Below are positions 43,593 to 52,617 of a DNA stretch of 64,000 bases, piece by piece. Numbering within the stretch: position 1 is the first letter of the stretch; every line of letters starts with the position of its first letter. Source of the DNA: Geoalkalibacter sp. GTDB taxonomy: Bacteria > Desulfobacterota > Desulfuromonadia > Desulfuromonadales > Geoalkalibacteraceae. The notes beneath the pieces were generated by a model. It did no database searches. It was not told the origin of the DNA and was given only the letters and a program-made list of their open reading frames with translations. Both the position numbers and the translations under genes were made by a program. Location: assembly GCF_030605225.1 (NCBI RefSeq), contig NZ_JAUWAV010000001.1, positions 102,559-166,558 of the forward strand, given 5' to 3'.

Positions 43593-44312
43593 ATGATTCT
43601 GACCGAACTTACCATGCCGGAATTCGAGGCCGGGCTTAGGCGCACCCGCACGGTGCTCATCCCCTTTGGCGCAGTGGAGGAACACGGCGAGCACCTGCCC
43701 CTGGGCACCGATACCATGCAGGCCGAGGATGTCTGCCGCAGGCTCGCCGAGCGTCGCGCGCTGTTCGTCGCGCCGCCCGTGCATTACGGGGTGTGTCGTT
43801 CCACGGGGTGTCATCCGGGCACAGTGTCCATCACCACCGAAACCCTCAAGGCGCTGGCCATCGACCTGGTGAGCGATTTCTATCGCAACGGTCTGCGCTT
43901 TTTCGTATTGATCAGCGGCCATGCGGGCGGCACGCACAACGCCGCCTTGCTCGATGCGGGAGAAGTGCTGCTGAAACGCCTGCCCGAGGCGCAAATCGCG
44001 GTGGTCACGGAATATGATCTGGCGGCGGGTGAGGGCAGGGGTGTGATTGAAACGCCCGGCGATGCCCATGCCGGGGAAATCGAAACCTCAAGGATTCTGC
44101 ATACCCGGCCGCATCTGGTCAAAGGCCGCGGTCGCGCGGAAACCCCCACATTTCCCAAGGGCATCCTGGTACGCGATAAGCGGCGTCATTGGCCGGGTGG
44201 AATTCACGGCGATCCGACGCGCGCCGACGCGGACAAGGGGCGCCGCATCGAGGCCCTGGTGGTCGATGCGCTGGAGCGGCTGGTGGAGCGGTTGGAGGCG
44301 GCCGAGGACTGA
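43593..44312 (+). CDS. Creatininase-family metal-dependent amidohydrolase
   Basis: This 239-residue protein has the creatininase fold metal sites: VEEHGEHLPLGTDTMQAE (Glu, His and Asp ligands) and GHAGGTHNAALLDA (His), with a later HAGEIETSR. Members include creatininase, MftE and ArfB-type formamide hydrolases. In anaerobes the family often works on peptides or pterin/deazaflavin intermediates. Its position 22 bases after queE hints at purine/pterin-type chemistry, but this is only context. Length fits (about 240). Confidence 0.85.
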   Translation: MILTELTMPEFEAGLRRTRTVLIPFGAVEEHGEHLPLGTDTMQAEDVCRRLAERRALFVAPPVHYGVCRSTGCHPGTVSITTETLKALAIDLVSDFYRNGLRFFVLISGHAGGTHNAALLDAGEVLLKRLPEAQIAVVTEYDLAAGEGRGVIETPGDAHAGEIETSRILHTRPHLVKGRGRAETPTFPKGILVRDKRRHWPGGIHGDPTRADADKGRRIEALVVDALERLVERLEAAED

Positions 44313-44322
44313 TCCCGTCGCT

Positions 44323-44520
44323 CTAGCTCTTGCGGGCGACCCGATTGAGTTCGGCCAACAGGTCTTCGAGATTGACCTGGTGCACGTCGGCGCCGTACTC
44401 CACTTCCTCGTAGTCGGCGATCTGGCATTCCATGCAAGCGAGGCCGAACTGCTGGAAAACGGCGACGGTTTCAGGGTAGTTGCGGATGACGTCCGAGATT
44501 TTCATGTCCTTGGTGATCAT
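44323..44520 (-). CDS. DUF1858 small protein
   Basis: This 65-residue protein starts MITKDMKISDVIRNYPETVAVFQQFGLACMEC, the DUF1858 signature, with a Cys pair (CMEC) in the middle. The domain is found alone or attached to hybrid-cluster and disulfide-type redox proteins. Its function is not known. The start at 44520 has GGAGG four to five bases upstream, and a GTG two codons earlier is possible. It lies next to coaD on the same strand. Confidence 0.85.
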   Translation of the reverse strand: MITKDMKISDVIRNYPETVAVFQQFGLACMECQIADYEEVEYGADVHQVNLEDLLAELNRVARKS

Positions 44521-44538
44521 GGGCACCTCCGGGGAATC

Positions 44539-45036
44539 TCAACGGGGAAGACCTTCGGCGAATTTTTTTTCCAGCGCCGCCCGCACCGGCGGCGGCACGA
44601 AGGAATCGACGGGGCCGCCGAGACCGGCCACGGTTTTGACCACGGACGAACTGAGATAGACATAGGGCACCGAGGTCATCATGAACACGGTCTCGACTTC
44701 GGAATGGATGGCACGGTTGGTCTGGGCGAGTTGAAATTCATACTCGAAGTCCGAGACCGCCCGCAAACCGCGAATGATGACCCGCGCGCCGCGCGACACG
44801 ACATAATCGACGAGCAGGCCCTTGAAGGTTTCGATGGTGACGCGCGGGTCGTCGCCCACCAGTTCCCTGATCAGGCCGATGCGCTCTTCGAAGCTGAACA
44901 GACCGCTTTTTTCGGCATTGCCGGCGACGGCGATGATGAGGTGATCAAAAACCTCGAGCCCGCGGCGAATGATGTCGAGGTGACCATAGGTGACCGGATC
45001 GAAGGATCCGGGATAAACCGCGAGGCGTTTTTTCAT
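44539..45036 (-). CDS. coaD: Phosphopantetheine adenylyltransferase CoaD
   Basis: This 165-residue enzyme transfers AMP from ATP to 4'-phosphopantetheine, the penultimate step of coenzyme A synthesis. Motifs: AVYPGSFDPVTYGHLDIIRR (the nucleotidyltransferase T/HxGH site), SRGARVIIRGLRAVSDFEYE, and TSVPYVYLSSSVVKTVAGLGG with the ISS-type motif as LSSS. Length fits the family (about 160). The start overlaps the rsmD stop by 4 bases, a gene pair often seen together. Confidence 0.95.
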   Translation of the reverse strand: MKKRLAVYPGSFDPVTYGHLDIIRRGLEVFDHLIIAVAGNAEKSGLFSFEERIGLIRELVGDDPRVTIETFKGLLVDYVVSRGARVIIRGLRAVSDFEYEFQLAQTNRAIHSEVETVFMMTSVPYVYLSSSVVKTVAGLGGPVDSFVPPPVRAALEKKFAEGLPR

Positions 45037-45611
45037 TCCTGCGTGCTCCCTTCCTCAGGGTAGGAGAAAAAATGAATGGCCGTGGAGCCATAGATGCGGT
45101 GATCGTCCCGCCGCAGGGCGCCGGCGACATCGGCGACCGCATCGCGCGCCCCGGCTTCGCCGCAGATCAGGCCCGATGGCTTCAGGAGCCCAAGATGGTC
45201 GATCTGGAGCAGCGTTTGGTCGAGAAGACCGCGACCGTAAGGCGGATCGAGAAAAATCACATCGAAAGCCTGCCGGCCGCCGAGGCGCGGCAACACCGCC
45301 GCGATCTCGCCGCGTACATGCGTCAGCCGCCCTTCCAGTCGGCATGCACGTGCATTGGCGGCGATGGTTTGCGCCGCCTGAAGACCGGCGTCGACCGTCA
45401 AGGCCGACGCGGCGCCGCGACTTAAAGCTTCAAGGGAGAGAGCTCCGGTCCCGGCAAACAGATCGAGAACCGTTTTGCCGTGCAGTTCACCCAGGCGACT
45501 GTAGAGAATGCTGAAAAGCGCCTCGCGCACCCGATCGGAGGTGGGCCGGATCTCCCGACCACCGAAGGTGGCGAGCCTGATGCCGCGCGCTGAGCCGCTG
45601 ATGATCCGCAA
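45033..45611 (-). CDS. rsmD: 16S rRNA (guanine966-N2)-methyltransferase RsmD
   Basis: This 192-residue methyltransferase modifies 16S rRNA in the assembled small subunit. Visible are RIISGSARGIRLATF at the N-terminus, the SAM-binding VLDLFAGTGALSLEALSRGA, and the catalytic VIFLDPPYGRGLLDQTL (DPPY). Length matches RsmD. It is cotranscribed with coaD (4-base overlap) and divergent from the dGTPase-like gene. Confidence 0.95.
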   Translation of the reverse strand: MRIISGSARGIRLATFGGREIRPTSDRVREALFSILYSRLGELHGKTVLDLFAGTGALSLEALSRGAASALTVDAGLQAAQTIAANARACRLEGRLTHVRGEIAAVLPRLGGRQAFDVIFLDPPYGRGLLDQTLLQIDHLGLLKPSGLICGEAGARDAVADVAGALRRDDHRIYGSTAIHFFSYPEEGSTQE

Positions 45612-45785
45612 ACCGTTTCCCCCAGAGTCTTGAGCTCGTGTGTAAATAATTGAAAATAATTGCGAAATTTAGCACATGGGGCGCCCTTGGTCAACCGTGC
45701 GCTTGCAGGTTTCAAGCGTGTGCCCCGGGTGGCCCGTGTCCGTGGCTTTGTTGGATCTATTCCGCCCTTCCTGGAGTCTTGCCTC

Positions 45786-46919
45786 ATGGAACGTCCCGAT
45801 CTCGCCGAGTACGCCGCGCGCAGTTCCGCCAGTCGCGGCCGAAGGTACGCCGAGCCTTTCAAGGATCATCGCCCCGCCTTCGAGCGGGACCGTGATCGCA
45901 TTATCCATTGCGCGGCCTTTCGTCGCCTGGAATACAAAACCCAGGTCTTCGTGAATCATGAAGGCGATTATTATCGCACGCGTCTGACGCACTCCCTCGA
46001 AGTCGCCCAGATCGCCCGCGGCATCGCCAGACAGATGCGCCTCAACGAGGATCTGGTGGAAGCGCTGGCCCTGGCTCATGATCTGGGACATACGCCCTTC
46101 GGTCATACCGGCGAGGAGGTGCTGAACCGGCTCATGGCCGGACACGGCGGCTTTGAACACAATCGTCAATCGCTGCGCATCGTCGAGGTGCTCGAAGAGC
46201 GCTATCCGGGATTCAGCGGTCTTAATCTGAGTTGGGAGACCCGTGAAGGCATCATCAAGCACTCGTCCTTGGGGGGGATCAGCCCCGATGATCCGGCGCG
46301 CGACTATGCGCCGGGCCTCTGTCCGACACTTGAAGCTCAGCTGATCGACCTCGCCGACGAAATCGCCTACAACAATCACGACATCGACGACGGACTCAAA
46401 TCCGGTTACATCCGCCTGGCGGATCTGGATACCGTCGAACTCTGGCAGGAAACCTGGGCGGCGGTGCGCGAAAAATTCCCGGGCGCAGATGAAAGCCGGC
46501 TGATTTATCAGACTATCAGCCATCTCATCGGCAATCTGATGCGCGATCTGGTGGAAACTTCCACCCAGGCCATCGCCGCCGCGGGTATCGAAACCCTGGA
46601 GGACGTGCGCAGCCATGGGCGCAACCTCATCGGCTTCAGCCGCGCCCTGGGCGAGAAGAATCGCCTGCTCAAGAAATTCTTGCGCAAAAAACTCTACAAC
46701 CATTACAAGGTGGAGCGCATGCGCTTGAAAACGGAAAAATTTCTGACGTTTTTGTTTCAGACCTACCTGGCGCATCCCCAGTTGCTGCCTTGGGAACAGC
46801 AGGAGAAATGCGAGGTTTTTGGTCGGGAACGAGCGGTTTGCGACTACGTGGCCGGCATGACCGACCGCTACGCCCTGGACGAATATCGTCGCTTGACGGA
46901 GCCCTACGCCCGCGTCTGA
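45786..46919 (+). CDS. dgt: Deoxyguanosinetriphosphate triphosphohydrolase-like HD protein
   Basis: This 377-residue HD-domain hydrolase of the dGTPase family has RDRIIHCAAFRRLEYKTQVF (conserved N-terminal part), the metal site TRLTHSLEVAQIARG and ALAHDLGHTPFGHTGE (H..HD), EGIIKHSSL, and IDLADEIAYNNHDIDDG. Such bacterial dGTPase-like proteins cleave dNTPs to nucleosides and triphosphate. The start at 45786 (MERPDLAEYAARS) is chosen by similarity to homologues; the frame extends to 45660 but the extra sequence overlaps the divergent promoter region. Confidence 0.9.
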   Translation: MERPDLAEYAARSSASRGRRYAEPFKDHRPAFERDRDRIIHCAAFRRLEYKTQVFVNHEGDYYRTRLTHSLEVAQIARGIARQMRLNEDLVEALALAHDLGHTPFGHTGEEVLNRLMAGHGGFEHNRQSLRIVEVLEERYPGFSGLNLSWETREGIIKHSSLGGISPDDPARDYAPGLCPTLEAQLIDLADEIAYNNHDIDDGLKSGYIRLADLDTVELWQETWAAVREKFPGADESRLIYQTISHLIGNLMRDLVETSTQAIAAAGIETLEDVRSHGRNLIGFSRALGEKNRLLKKFLRKKLYNHYKVERMRLKTEKFLTFLFQTYLAHPQLLPWEQQEKCEVFGRERAVCDYVAGMTDRYALDEYRRLTEPYARV

Positions 46920-46993
46920 ACGGACGCATGGTCCTCTATCCCTTGCATTTTCGTGACTTAAATGATAAGGTTCGGGTCATGAAAATTTCCTAA

Positions 46994-49162
46994 ATGGCCG
47001 TTCGTTTCCCATGGATGGGAAGCGCGCCGACCATGAGCCATCCGCCCTTGTGCCCAGCGGATGCGCGTTCAGGGATGGAACGCGAAAGGGATGTTCAAGT
47101 GATCCGCCCAATAGTCCGGCGCTTTTGCGCCGACAAGAAAAGACTCCCCCTCAAGATCAGCCTGATCTACGCCCTCTTCGGGGTGCTGTGGATTTTTCTG
47201 TCCGATTCCCTGCTGGAATTGCTGTTCACCGACCCCTTGCGGCACTATCGCAGCCAGACCCTGAAGGGGTGGGTATTCGTGCTGCTTTCCGCCGGGTTGC
47301 TCTACGCGGTCATCGAGCACTATCGCCGGGCCTTGTTCCGCACGGAAGAATCCTTCGATGAGTTGGTTCAGGGCGTGTCCGCCGCCACGGGGGAGGCCTT
47401 TTTCAGCCTGCTGACCCAAAGCTTGTGTCAGGCTCTCAAGGCCGATTTTGCCTTCATCGGCGAACTGACGGGGGAGGACGGCAATCGGGTGCGGACCGTG
47501 GCGGTCTATGCGCAGGACGGGGAGGTGGACAATTTTGAATTCGTCCTGGCGGGTACTCCCTGCGAGCAGGTGGTGAGCCGCGGCTTGGTCAGCCTGCCCG
47601 CCGATGTGTGTCGCCATTTTCCGGAGGATTCCCTCGCCGCGACGCTTGGGGTGACCAGCTATGTCGGCATTCCGCTGTTCGATGCCGAAGGGCAGGTGAT
47701 CGGGCCCATGGCCGTGTTGAGCCGCAGGCCTTTAGCGGACATGGCCCTGGCGGTCAAGATGCTGAAGGTTTTTTCCTTGCGCGCCGCGGCCGAATTGCAG
47801 CGCGCTCGTTCGGAAAAAACCATCGAGTACATGGCTTTTTACGATCCCCTGACCGGCCTGGCCAACAAGCGGCTGTTTCAGGACCGACTGGAGCAGGCGC
47901 TGCCGCAAGCCCGGCGCGCCAAGCGCTTTCCCGCCGTCCTGTTTCTTGATCTCGATCGTTTCCGCAACGTCAACGACACCTTGGGCCATGCCGCGGGCGA
48001 CCAGGTGCTCAAGGAGGTGGGCGAACGTCTGCAACTCACCCTGCGCAAGGACGATACGGTGGCGCGCCTGGGCGGAGATGAGTTTCTCATTCTGTTGCCC
48101 AACATCCGTCAGGCGGAAGATGCCGCGCATGTTGCCGAAAAGCTCATTTCCGGCCTGCGTGTTCCCTTTGAGGTCGATGGGTTTGAACTGCATCTGGCCG
48201 CCAGCATCGGTATCGCCATTTTCCCCTTTGACGGCGAGAATTCCGACAGTCTGCTGAGAAATGCCGATACGGCCTTGAACCGCGCCAAGGAATTGGGCCG
48301 CAACAATTACCAGTTTTATCTGGCGGAGATGAACGAAAGCTCCCTGAATCGCCTGGGCATGGAAAGCCAGTTGCGCAAGGCCTTGGAGCGCGGAGAGCTA
48401 CGGCTGCACTTTCAGCCGCAATACGAGGTAAGCGGCGCGCGCATGGTCGGTCTCGAAGCCTTGCTGCGCTGGGAACATCCCGAACGCGGCATGGTGCCGC
48501 CGGCGGAATTCATTCCCCTGGCCGAGGAAACCGGGCTGATCGTGCCCATGGGCGAATGGGTGCTGAGGCAGGCCTGTGCTCAGAATCGGGCGTGGCAAGC
48601 GGCGGGATTTGCTCCCTTGCGGGTGGCGGTGAACATTTCGGCGCGCCAGTTTCATCAGCACGATCTGGCGCGCCTGGTGCGCGATGTCTTGGAGGAAACC
48701 GGTCTTGAACCCCAGTGGCTGGAACTCGAAATCACGGAAAGCCTGATCATGCAGGATTCCCAAGGGGCGGTGCAAAAGCTCTCGCAACTGCGGGATCTCG
48801 GTGTGCAAATCGCCATCGATGATTTCGGAACGGGCTATTCGTCCTTGAGCTATCTCAAGAAATTTCCCATCCAGACCTTGAAGATCGACCGTTCCTTCGT
48901 CAAGGACCTCGGCCGCAACCGCGACGACGCGGCCATCGTCGACGCGGTGATCGCCCTGGCCCATTCCCTTTCCATGGATGTGGTGGCCGAAGGTGTCGAA
49001 ACCGCGGATCAGCTCGGTTTGCTGCGCGGCAAGAAGTGCAACCGGGTGCAGGGCTTTTTCTTTCACCCGCCGTTGCCTGGAGAACAAATCACCTGGCTCC
49101 TGGAGCAGACCGCGACGCCCGAAGTCGCCGAGGAATCATCCCTTCTTTGCAGCGCCCTTTGA
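46994..49162 (+). CDS. GAF-GGDEF-EAL cyclic-di-GMP protein (first paralogue)
   Basis: This protein of up to 722 residues has two membrane helices (LIYALFGVLWIFLSDSLLELL and GWVFVLLSAGLLYAVIEHY). A GAF-like region follows (about 120-270), then GGDEF (about 280-445) with intact LGGDEF and a product-inhibition site RKDD five residues before it. The EAL domain (about 460-700) has intact LEALLRW, VNISARQF, EITES, DDFGTGYSS and TLKIDRSFVKD. Both synthesis and breakdown of cyclic di-GMP look possible. The start is uncertain (46994, 47033 or 47075; no strong ribosome site). It shares layout with the protein at 49610, separated only by yhbY. Confidence 0.88.
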   Translation: MAVRFPWMGSAPTMSHPPLCPADARSGMERERDVQVIRPIVRRFCADKKRLPLKISLIYALFGVLWIFLSDSLLELLFTDPLRHYRSQTLKGWVFVLLSAGLLYAVIEHYRRALFRTEESFDELVQGVSAATGEAFFSLLTQSLCQALKADFAFIGELTGEDGNRVRTVAVYAQDGEVDNFEFVLAGTPCEQVVSRGLVSLPADVCRHFPEDSLAATLGVTSYVGIPLFDAEGQVIGPMAVLSRRPLADMALAVKMLKVFSLRAAAELQRARSEKTIEYMAFYDPLTGLANKRLFQDRLEQALPQARRAKRFPAVLFLDLDRFRNVNDTLGHAAGDQVLKEVGERLQLTLRKDDTVARLGGDEFLILLPNIRQAEDAAHVAEKLISGLRVPFEVDGFELHLAASIGIAIFPFDGENSDSLLRNADTALNRAKELGRNNYQFYLAEMNESSLNRLGMESQLRKALERGELRLHFQPQYEVSGARMVGLEALLRWEHPERGMVPPAEFIPLAEETGLIVPMGEWVLRQACAQNRAWQAAGFAPLRVAVNISARQFHQHDLARLVRDVLEETGLEPQWLELEITESLIMQDSQGAVQKLSQLRDLGVQIAIDDFGTGYSSLSYLKKFPIQTLKIDRSFVKDLGRNRDDAAIVDAVIALAHSLSMDVVAEGVETADQLGLLRGKKCNRVQGFFFHPPLPGEQITWLLEQTATPEVAEESSLLCSAL

Positions 49163-49459
49163 CGGAGCGGGCAGCTCGATCCGTTTTTTTTCACTCGGAC
49201 GATAGAGCAGAATGGTGTTGCCCAGGACCTGCGCCACGCTGGCACCGCTGCGGCGCGCCAGTTCCTCGGCGACCTCGTGCCGATCGAGCAGGCAACCCTT
49301 TTGAATCTTGATTTTGATCAGCTCATGGGCTTCGAGATTTTCATCGACGCTGCGCAGCAGATTCTCGTCGAGTTCCTCCTTGCCGACCATGATGATCGCA
49401 TTGAGATGATGGCCCAGGGCGCGTAGATGGCGCGCTTGTTTGCCGGTCAGTTTTTGCAT
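49136..49459 (-). CDS. yhbY: CRS1/YhbY-domain RNA-binding protein
   Basis: This 107-residue protein has a CRM/YhbY domain: LTGKQARHLRALGHHLNAII, VGKEELDENLLRSVDENLEA, HELIKIKIQKG and VAQVLGNTILLYRPS with the GxxG-like loop. It binds pre-50S ribosomal particles in E. coli. The start at 49459 (MQKLTGKQAR) has GAGG upstream; the frame extends further but not with family sequence. Its 3' end overlaps the end of the convergent GGDEF-EAL gene by 27 bases. Confidence 0.9.
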   Translation of the reverse strand: MQKLTGKQARHLRALGHHLNAIIMVGKEELDENLLRSVDENLEAHELIKIKIQKGCLLDRHEVAEELARRSGASVAQVLGNTILLYRPSEKKRIELPAPSKGAAKKG

Positions 49460-49609
49460 GAAAAGCCTCGGGTTTCGAAGGGATGCTGAGCACAGCGCTC
49501 TTCTAGCACGGCGGGGAGTTGCCGCACAAGCAGAGATTCCTTGAATTGACAATTCAGATTGGTGAGCTAGGGTTAATCACGCACGACCTAATCCTTCGCC
49601 CGGGATCCT

Positions 49610-51652
49610 ATGCGCAAGCCTTTTTCCCTTTCGCGAGACATTTTCCGCGGCCTGATTCCCGCGTCCTGGTCGATGGCTCTCAAGATCTCCTGCGGCTATC
49701 TTGCGCTCGGTTTGCTGTGGATCCTGCTTTCCGATCGACTGCTGGCCGCCCTGGTCGCCGATCCTCACACCCTGACCCGCCTGCAAACCTTCAAGGGCCT
49801 GATTTTCATCCTGATCACCTTTGTCCTGCTGTTTATTTTGCTCTGGCATCAATTCAACCGGCTGCGCCGGGCCGAGGAACAGATCGCGCTGGTCGCCCAA
49901 GGCGTTTCCTCATCCGTCGGCGATGCCTTTTTCACCTCCCTGGTGGCCTATCTGGCCCAGGTGCTGGAAACCGATTGCGCCCTGGTGGCGACCATCGACG
50001 AGAACGAGGCGAATCAGGTGCAGACCATCGCCCTGTGGCGCGATGGGGCGATTCGGGACAACATCGGCTATTCCCTGGAGGGCAGCCCCTGCGGCGCGCT
50101 GCGGGGCAAGGAGATCTGCTGGTGTCCGAAAAATGTCAGAAGCAAGCAGAAACCCGGCCATCCCCTTTGTCAAATGGATGTGGACAGTTGCCTGGCCATG
50201 GGCCTGCGGGATGCCGAGCAAAGATTGATCGGTGTGATCATGGTGCTGTCGCGAGGACCCATGGAGCAGCGACGAACCGCTGAATCGCTGCTGCGGATCT
50301 TCGCGACGCGCGCGGCGGCCGAGTTGGAGCGCAAGGCAGCGGAACGCAAAATCGCCCATATGGCGTTTTTCGACCCGCTGACCGATCTGCCCAATCAACA
50401 ACGGTTTCGCGAGGAGTTCGAGACCGCCCTGATGCATGCGCGCCGGCGGCAGGCGTCCCTGGCGCTGGTTTATTTCGATTTCGACCGCTTCAAAACCATC
50501 GTGCGCACCCTGGGGCATCTTTACGGCCAGTGGGTCCTGCGGCAGACGGCGACCAAACTCAAGGAGAATCTGCGCCCCGGGGAAATTTTCGCTCATCTCG
50601 GCGGCGACGAATTCGGGCTTGTCCTTCCCGACGTGGCTTCGACCGCCGATGTCCGCGGGGCCATCGAGCGGGTGCTCAATCCGCTCAAGGCGCCCATGAA
50701 CATCGTCGGCCATGAACTCTACGTCACCGCGAGCGTCGGTGTCGCCCTGTTTCCCCATGACGGCGAGGATGCCGAAACCCTGCTGCGTCACGCCGATGTC
50801 GCCATGAGCCGAGCCAAGGCCATGGGCCGCAACAATGTGCAGTTCTACACCCCGGAGATGAGCAGGCGCTCCTTTCAGGCTCTGGTTTTGGAAAACCGCC
50901 TGCATCGCGCCATGGAGCGCAATGAATTCATGCTGCTCTATCAGCCCCAGCTTGATCTGGCGGGGGGCACCCTGAGCGGCATGGAAGCCCTGATCTGCTG
51001 GAAGCAGGAGGGACGATCCACCTTCAGCCCGTCGGAGTTCATTCCCCTGGCCGAGGAAACCGGCCTCATCGATCCCCTTGGCGAATGGATTCTTTTCACC
51101 GCCTGCCGTCAAAACCGGGATTGGCAGAAGGCCGGCTTGCCGCCGCAGCGAGTCGCCGTCAATGTTTCGGCGCGACAGTTTTTTCAGCGTGACATTGCCG
51201 CCCTGGTCGCGCGGGTGCTCAAGGAGACGGGGCTCGACCCTGAATGGCTGGCCCTGGAAATCACGGAAAGCATTCTTTTTCAGGACATCGCCGAAACCAC
51301 GGTCACCCTGGAAAAGCTTCGCGATCTGGGGGTCCATCTGGTGATCGATGATTTCGGCACCGGCTATTCCTCCCTGACGTATCTCAAAAATTTTCCCATG
51401 GGCACGCTCAAGATCGATCAGTCGTTCATCGCCGGAATTCCTGGCGAGCAGGGCGCCTGCACCATCACCACGGCGGTTATCGCCATGGCGCATCATCTGC
51501 GGATGACGGTGGTCGCCGAGGGTGTGGAAAGCGAAGACCAGAAAAAATTTCTTGAGCGTGCCGGATGCGAGAAAATTCAAGGGTTTCTCTACAGCGCTCC
51601 CCTGGAGCCCGGGGATTTTGCCAGGCTTCTGGAGCGCAACAGCGCCGCTTGA
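49610..51652 (+). CDS. GAF-GGDEF-EAL cyclic-di-GMP protein (second paralogue, altered sites)
   Basis: This 680-residue paralogue of the protein at 46994 has the same two-helix N-terminus (ISCGYLALGLLWILLSDRLL), a GAF-like region, GGDEF and EAL. Its GAF-like region carries extra Cys (SPCGALRGKEICWCPKN). GGDEF is intact (HLGGDEF), but the inhibition site reads RPGE rather than RxxD. The EAL motif reads MEALICW, with Cys in place of the usual Arg; DDFGTGYSS, VNVSARQF and EITES are intact. Phosphodiesterase activity may therefore be reduced. A single-domain Hpt gene follows 123 bases downstream. Confidence 0.88.
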   Translation: MRKPFSLSRDIFRGLIPASWSMALKISCGYLALGLLWILLSDRLLAALVADPHTLTRLQTFKGLIFILITFVLLFILLWHQFNRLRRAEEQIALVAQGVSSSVGDAFFTSLVAYLAQVLETDCALVATIDENEANQVQTIALWRDGAIRDNIGYSLEGSPCGALRGKEICWCPKNVRSKQKPGHPLCQMDVDSCLAMGLRDAEQRLIGVIMVLSRGPMEQRRTAESLLRIFATRAAAELERKAAERKIAHMAFFDPLTDLPNQQRFREEFETALMHARRRQASLALVYFDFDRFKTIVRTLGHLYGQWVLRQTATKLKENLRPGEIFAHLGGDEFGLVLPDVASTADVRGAIERVLNPLKAPMNIVGHELYVTASVGVALFPHDGEDAETLLRHADVAMSRAKAMGRNNVQFYTPEMSRRSFQALVLENRLHRAMERNEFMLLYQPQLDLAGGTLSGMEALICWKQEGRSTFSPSEFIPLAEETGLIDPLGEWILFTACRQNRDWQKAGLPPQRVAVNVSARQFFQRDIAALVARVLKETGLDPEWLALEITESILFQDIAETTVTLEKLRDLGVHLVIDDFGTGYSSLTYLKNFPMGTLKIDQSFIAGIPGEQGACTITTAVIAMAHHLRMTVVAEGVESEDQKKFLERAGCEKIQGFLYSAPLEPGDFARLLERNSAA

Positions 51653-51775
51653 GAAAAGATTTTTTGGCCGATATGGTATAAACTGATGAGGTTTCTCGCT
51701 GCGAAAGACCAACTTAGACAGGCTGGAATGAGGCTGGTCGACTCGTTGCTATTTGCCGATGAATGGGAGCATCCT

Positions 51776-52120
51776 ATGTCCGATGAGCAAAGAAAGCCTG
51801 CCGATCTCACGGATCTGCTGGAGGATCTCGCGGGCCAGGAAGGAGCGATCAAGGATCTCATCGGTCAGTTTAATCTGGATGCGCCGCGCTACCTGCAGCA
51901 TCTGCGCCAGGCGGCGGGAGAGGGTGACGGACGGGGCGTGGAGCAGGCCGCCCATCGCCTGAAAAGCCTGCTGGGTATTTTTCAGGCGATGCCGGCGTAT
52001 GAATTGGCGGAAAGCCTCGAGGAGTGCGGGCGCCGCAACACCTGGGGCGAGGTGTCGTTCCTGGTTGCCGAATTCAGCGCGGAACTCGACCGGGTTCGCG
52101 ACTATCTCGATCAATTCTAG
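51776..52120 (+). CDS. Stand-alone Hpt phosphotransfer protein
   Basis: This 114-residue mostly helical protein has the Hpt signature: AGEGDGRGVEQAAHRLKSLLGIFQAMPAYELAE in two parts, with the phosphorylatable His in AAHRLKSLLG, and a C-terminal helix with LEECGRRN. It would relay phosphate between a hybrid kinase receiver and a response regulator. The CHASE hybrid kinase at 1164 lacks an Hpt domain and is one possible partner; this is inference. Start 51776 has GGGAGC upstream. Its 3' end overlaps the convergent gene by 4 bases. Confidence 0.82.
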   Translation: MSDEQRKPADLTDLLEDLAGQEGAIKDLIGQFNLDAPRYLQHLRQAAGEGDGRGVEQAAHRLKSLLGIFQAMPAYELAESLEECGRRNTWGEVSFLVAEFSAELDRVRDYLDQF

Positions 52121-52536
52121 GCGAGTCGATCCCCCAGAAGATCCGCCACCAGACGTGCCGTCTCCTCCGTGATCACCCGGCAGTTGTCGCGATGTTCGCG
52201 ACTGTTCCAGACAAAGGCCTTGGTCAGGCCGGCACAGCAGGTCAGGCGATGCCGTTGTTTGAATTCTTCCACCAGCCGCGCGGCCAGATCACCGCGGTCC
52301 AGGTAAGAGAGCGCCATGACACCCCCCGTGACGGCGCCGCACAGGCACTTGCTGCCACCAATGCCCCCGCCGAACGCCTTCGCCATTTTCATGATCCCCG
52401 GATCCTCCTGGCCCGTCGTGGCCGCAAAGACCGCCTGCGCGCAGTTGTGTCCGGCTGAATACAAGGCGCCGGCTTTTTCCGCGACCGAGGCGTCCATGGG
52501 TATTTTCTTGCGAAACCGCAATATCTTACCAATCAC
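52117..52536 (-). CDS. C_GCAxxG_C_C family redox protein
   Basis: This 139-residue protein has the family pattern GHNCAQAVF, AKAFGGGIGGSKCLCGAVTGG and LTCCAGLTKAF with a late NCR. These Cys are expected to bind an Fe-S cluster or act as redox thiols. The domain also appears in the split-Soret-type cytochrome at 32993, where it is joined to two haems. A GTG start at 52536 has AAGGA eight bases upstream and is preferred; ATG 52497 is an alternative. No signal peptide is seen, so it is probably cytoplasmic. Confidence 0.85.
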   Translation of the reverse strand: MIGKILRFRKKIPMDASVAEKAGALYSAGHNCAQAVFAATTGQEDPGIMKMAKAFGGGIGGSKCLCGAVTGGVMALSYLDRGDLAARLVEEFKQRHRLTCCAGLTKAFVWNSREHRDNCRVITEETARLVADLLGDRLA

Positions 52537-52617
52537 AGTTCATCCTTTTTCTTAACGTATGCGAGCTTTTTTCCGTGCGTATATTCTGTGAATTGTGACT
52601 GAAAAAGTCAAGGTTGC

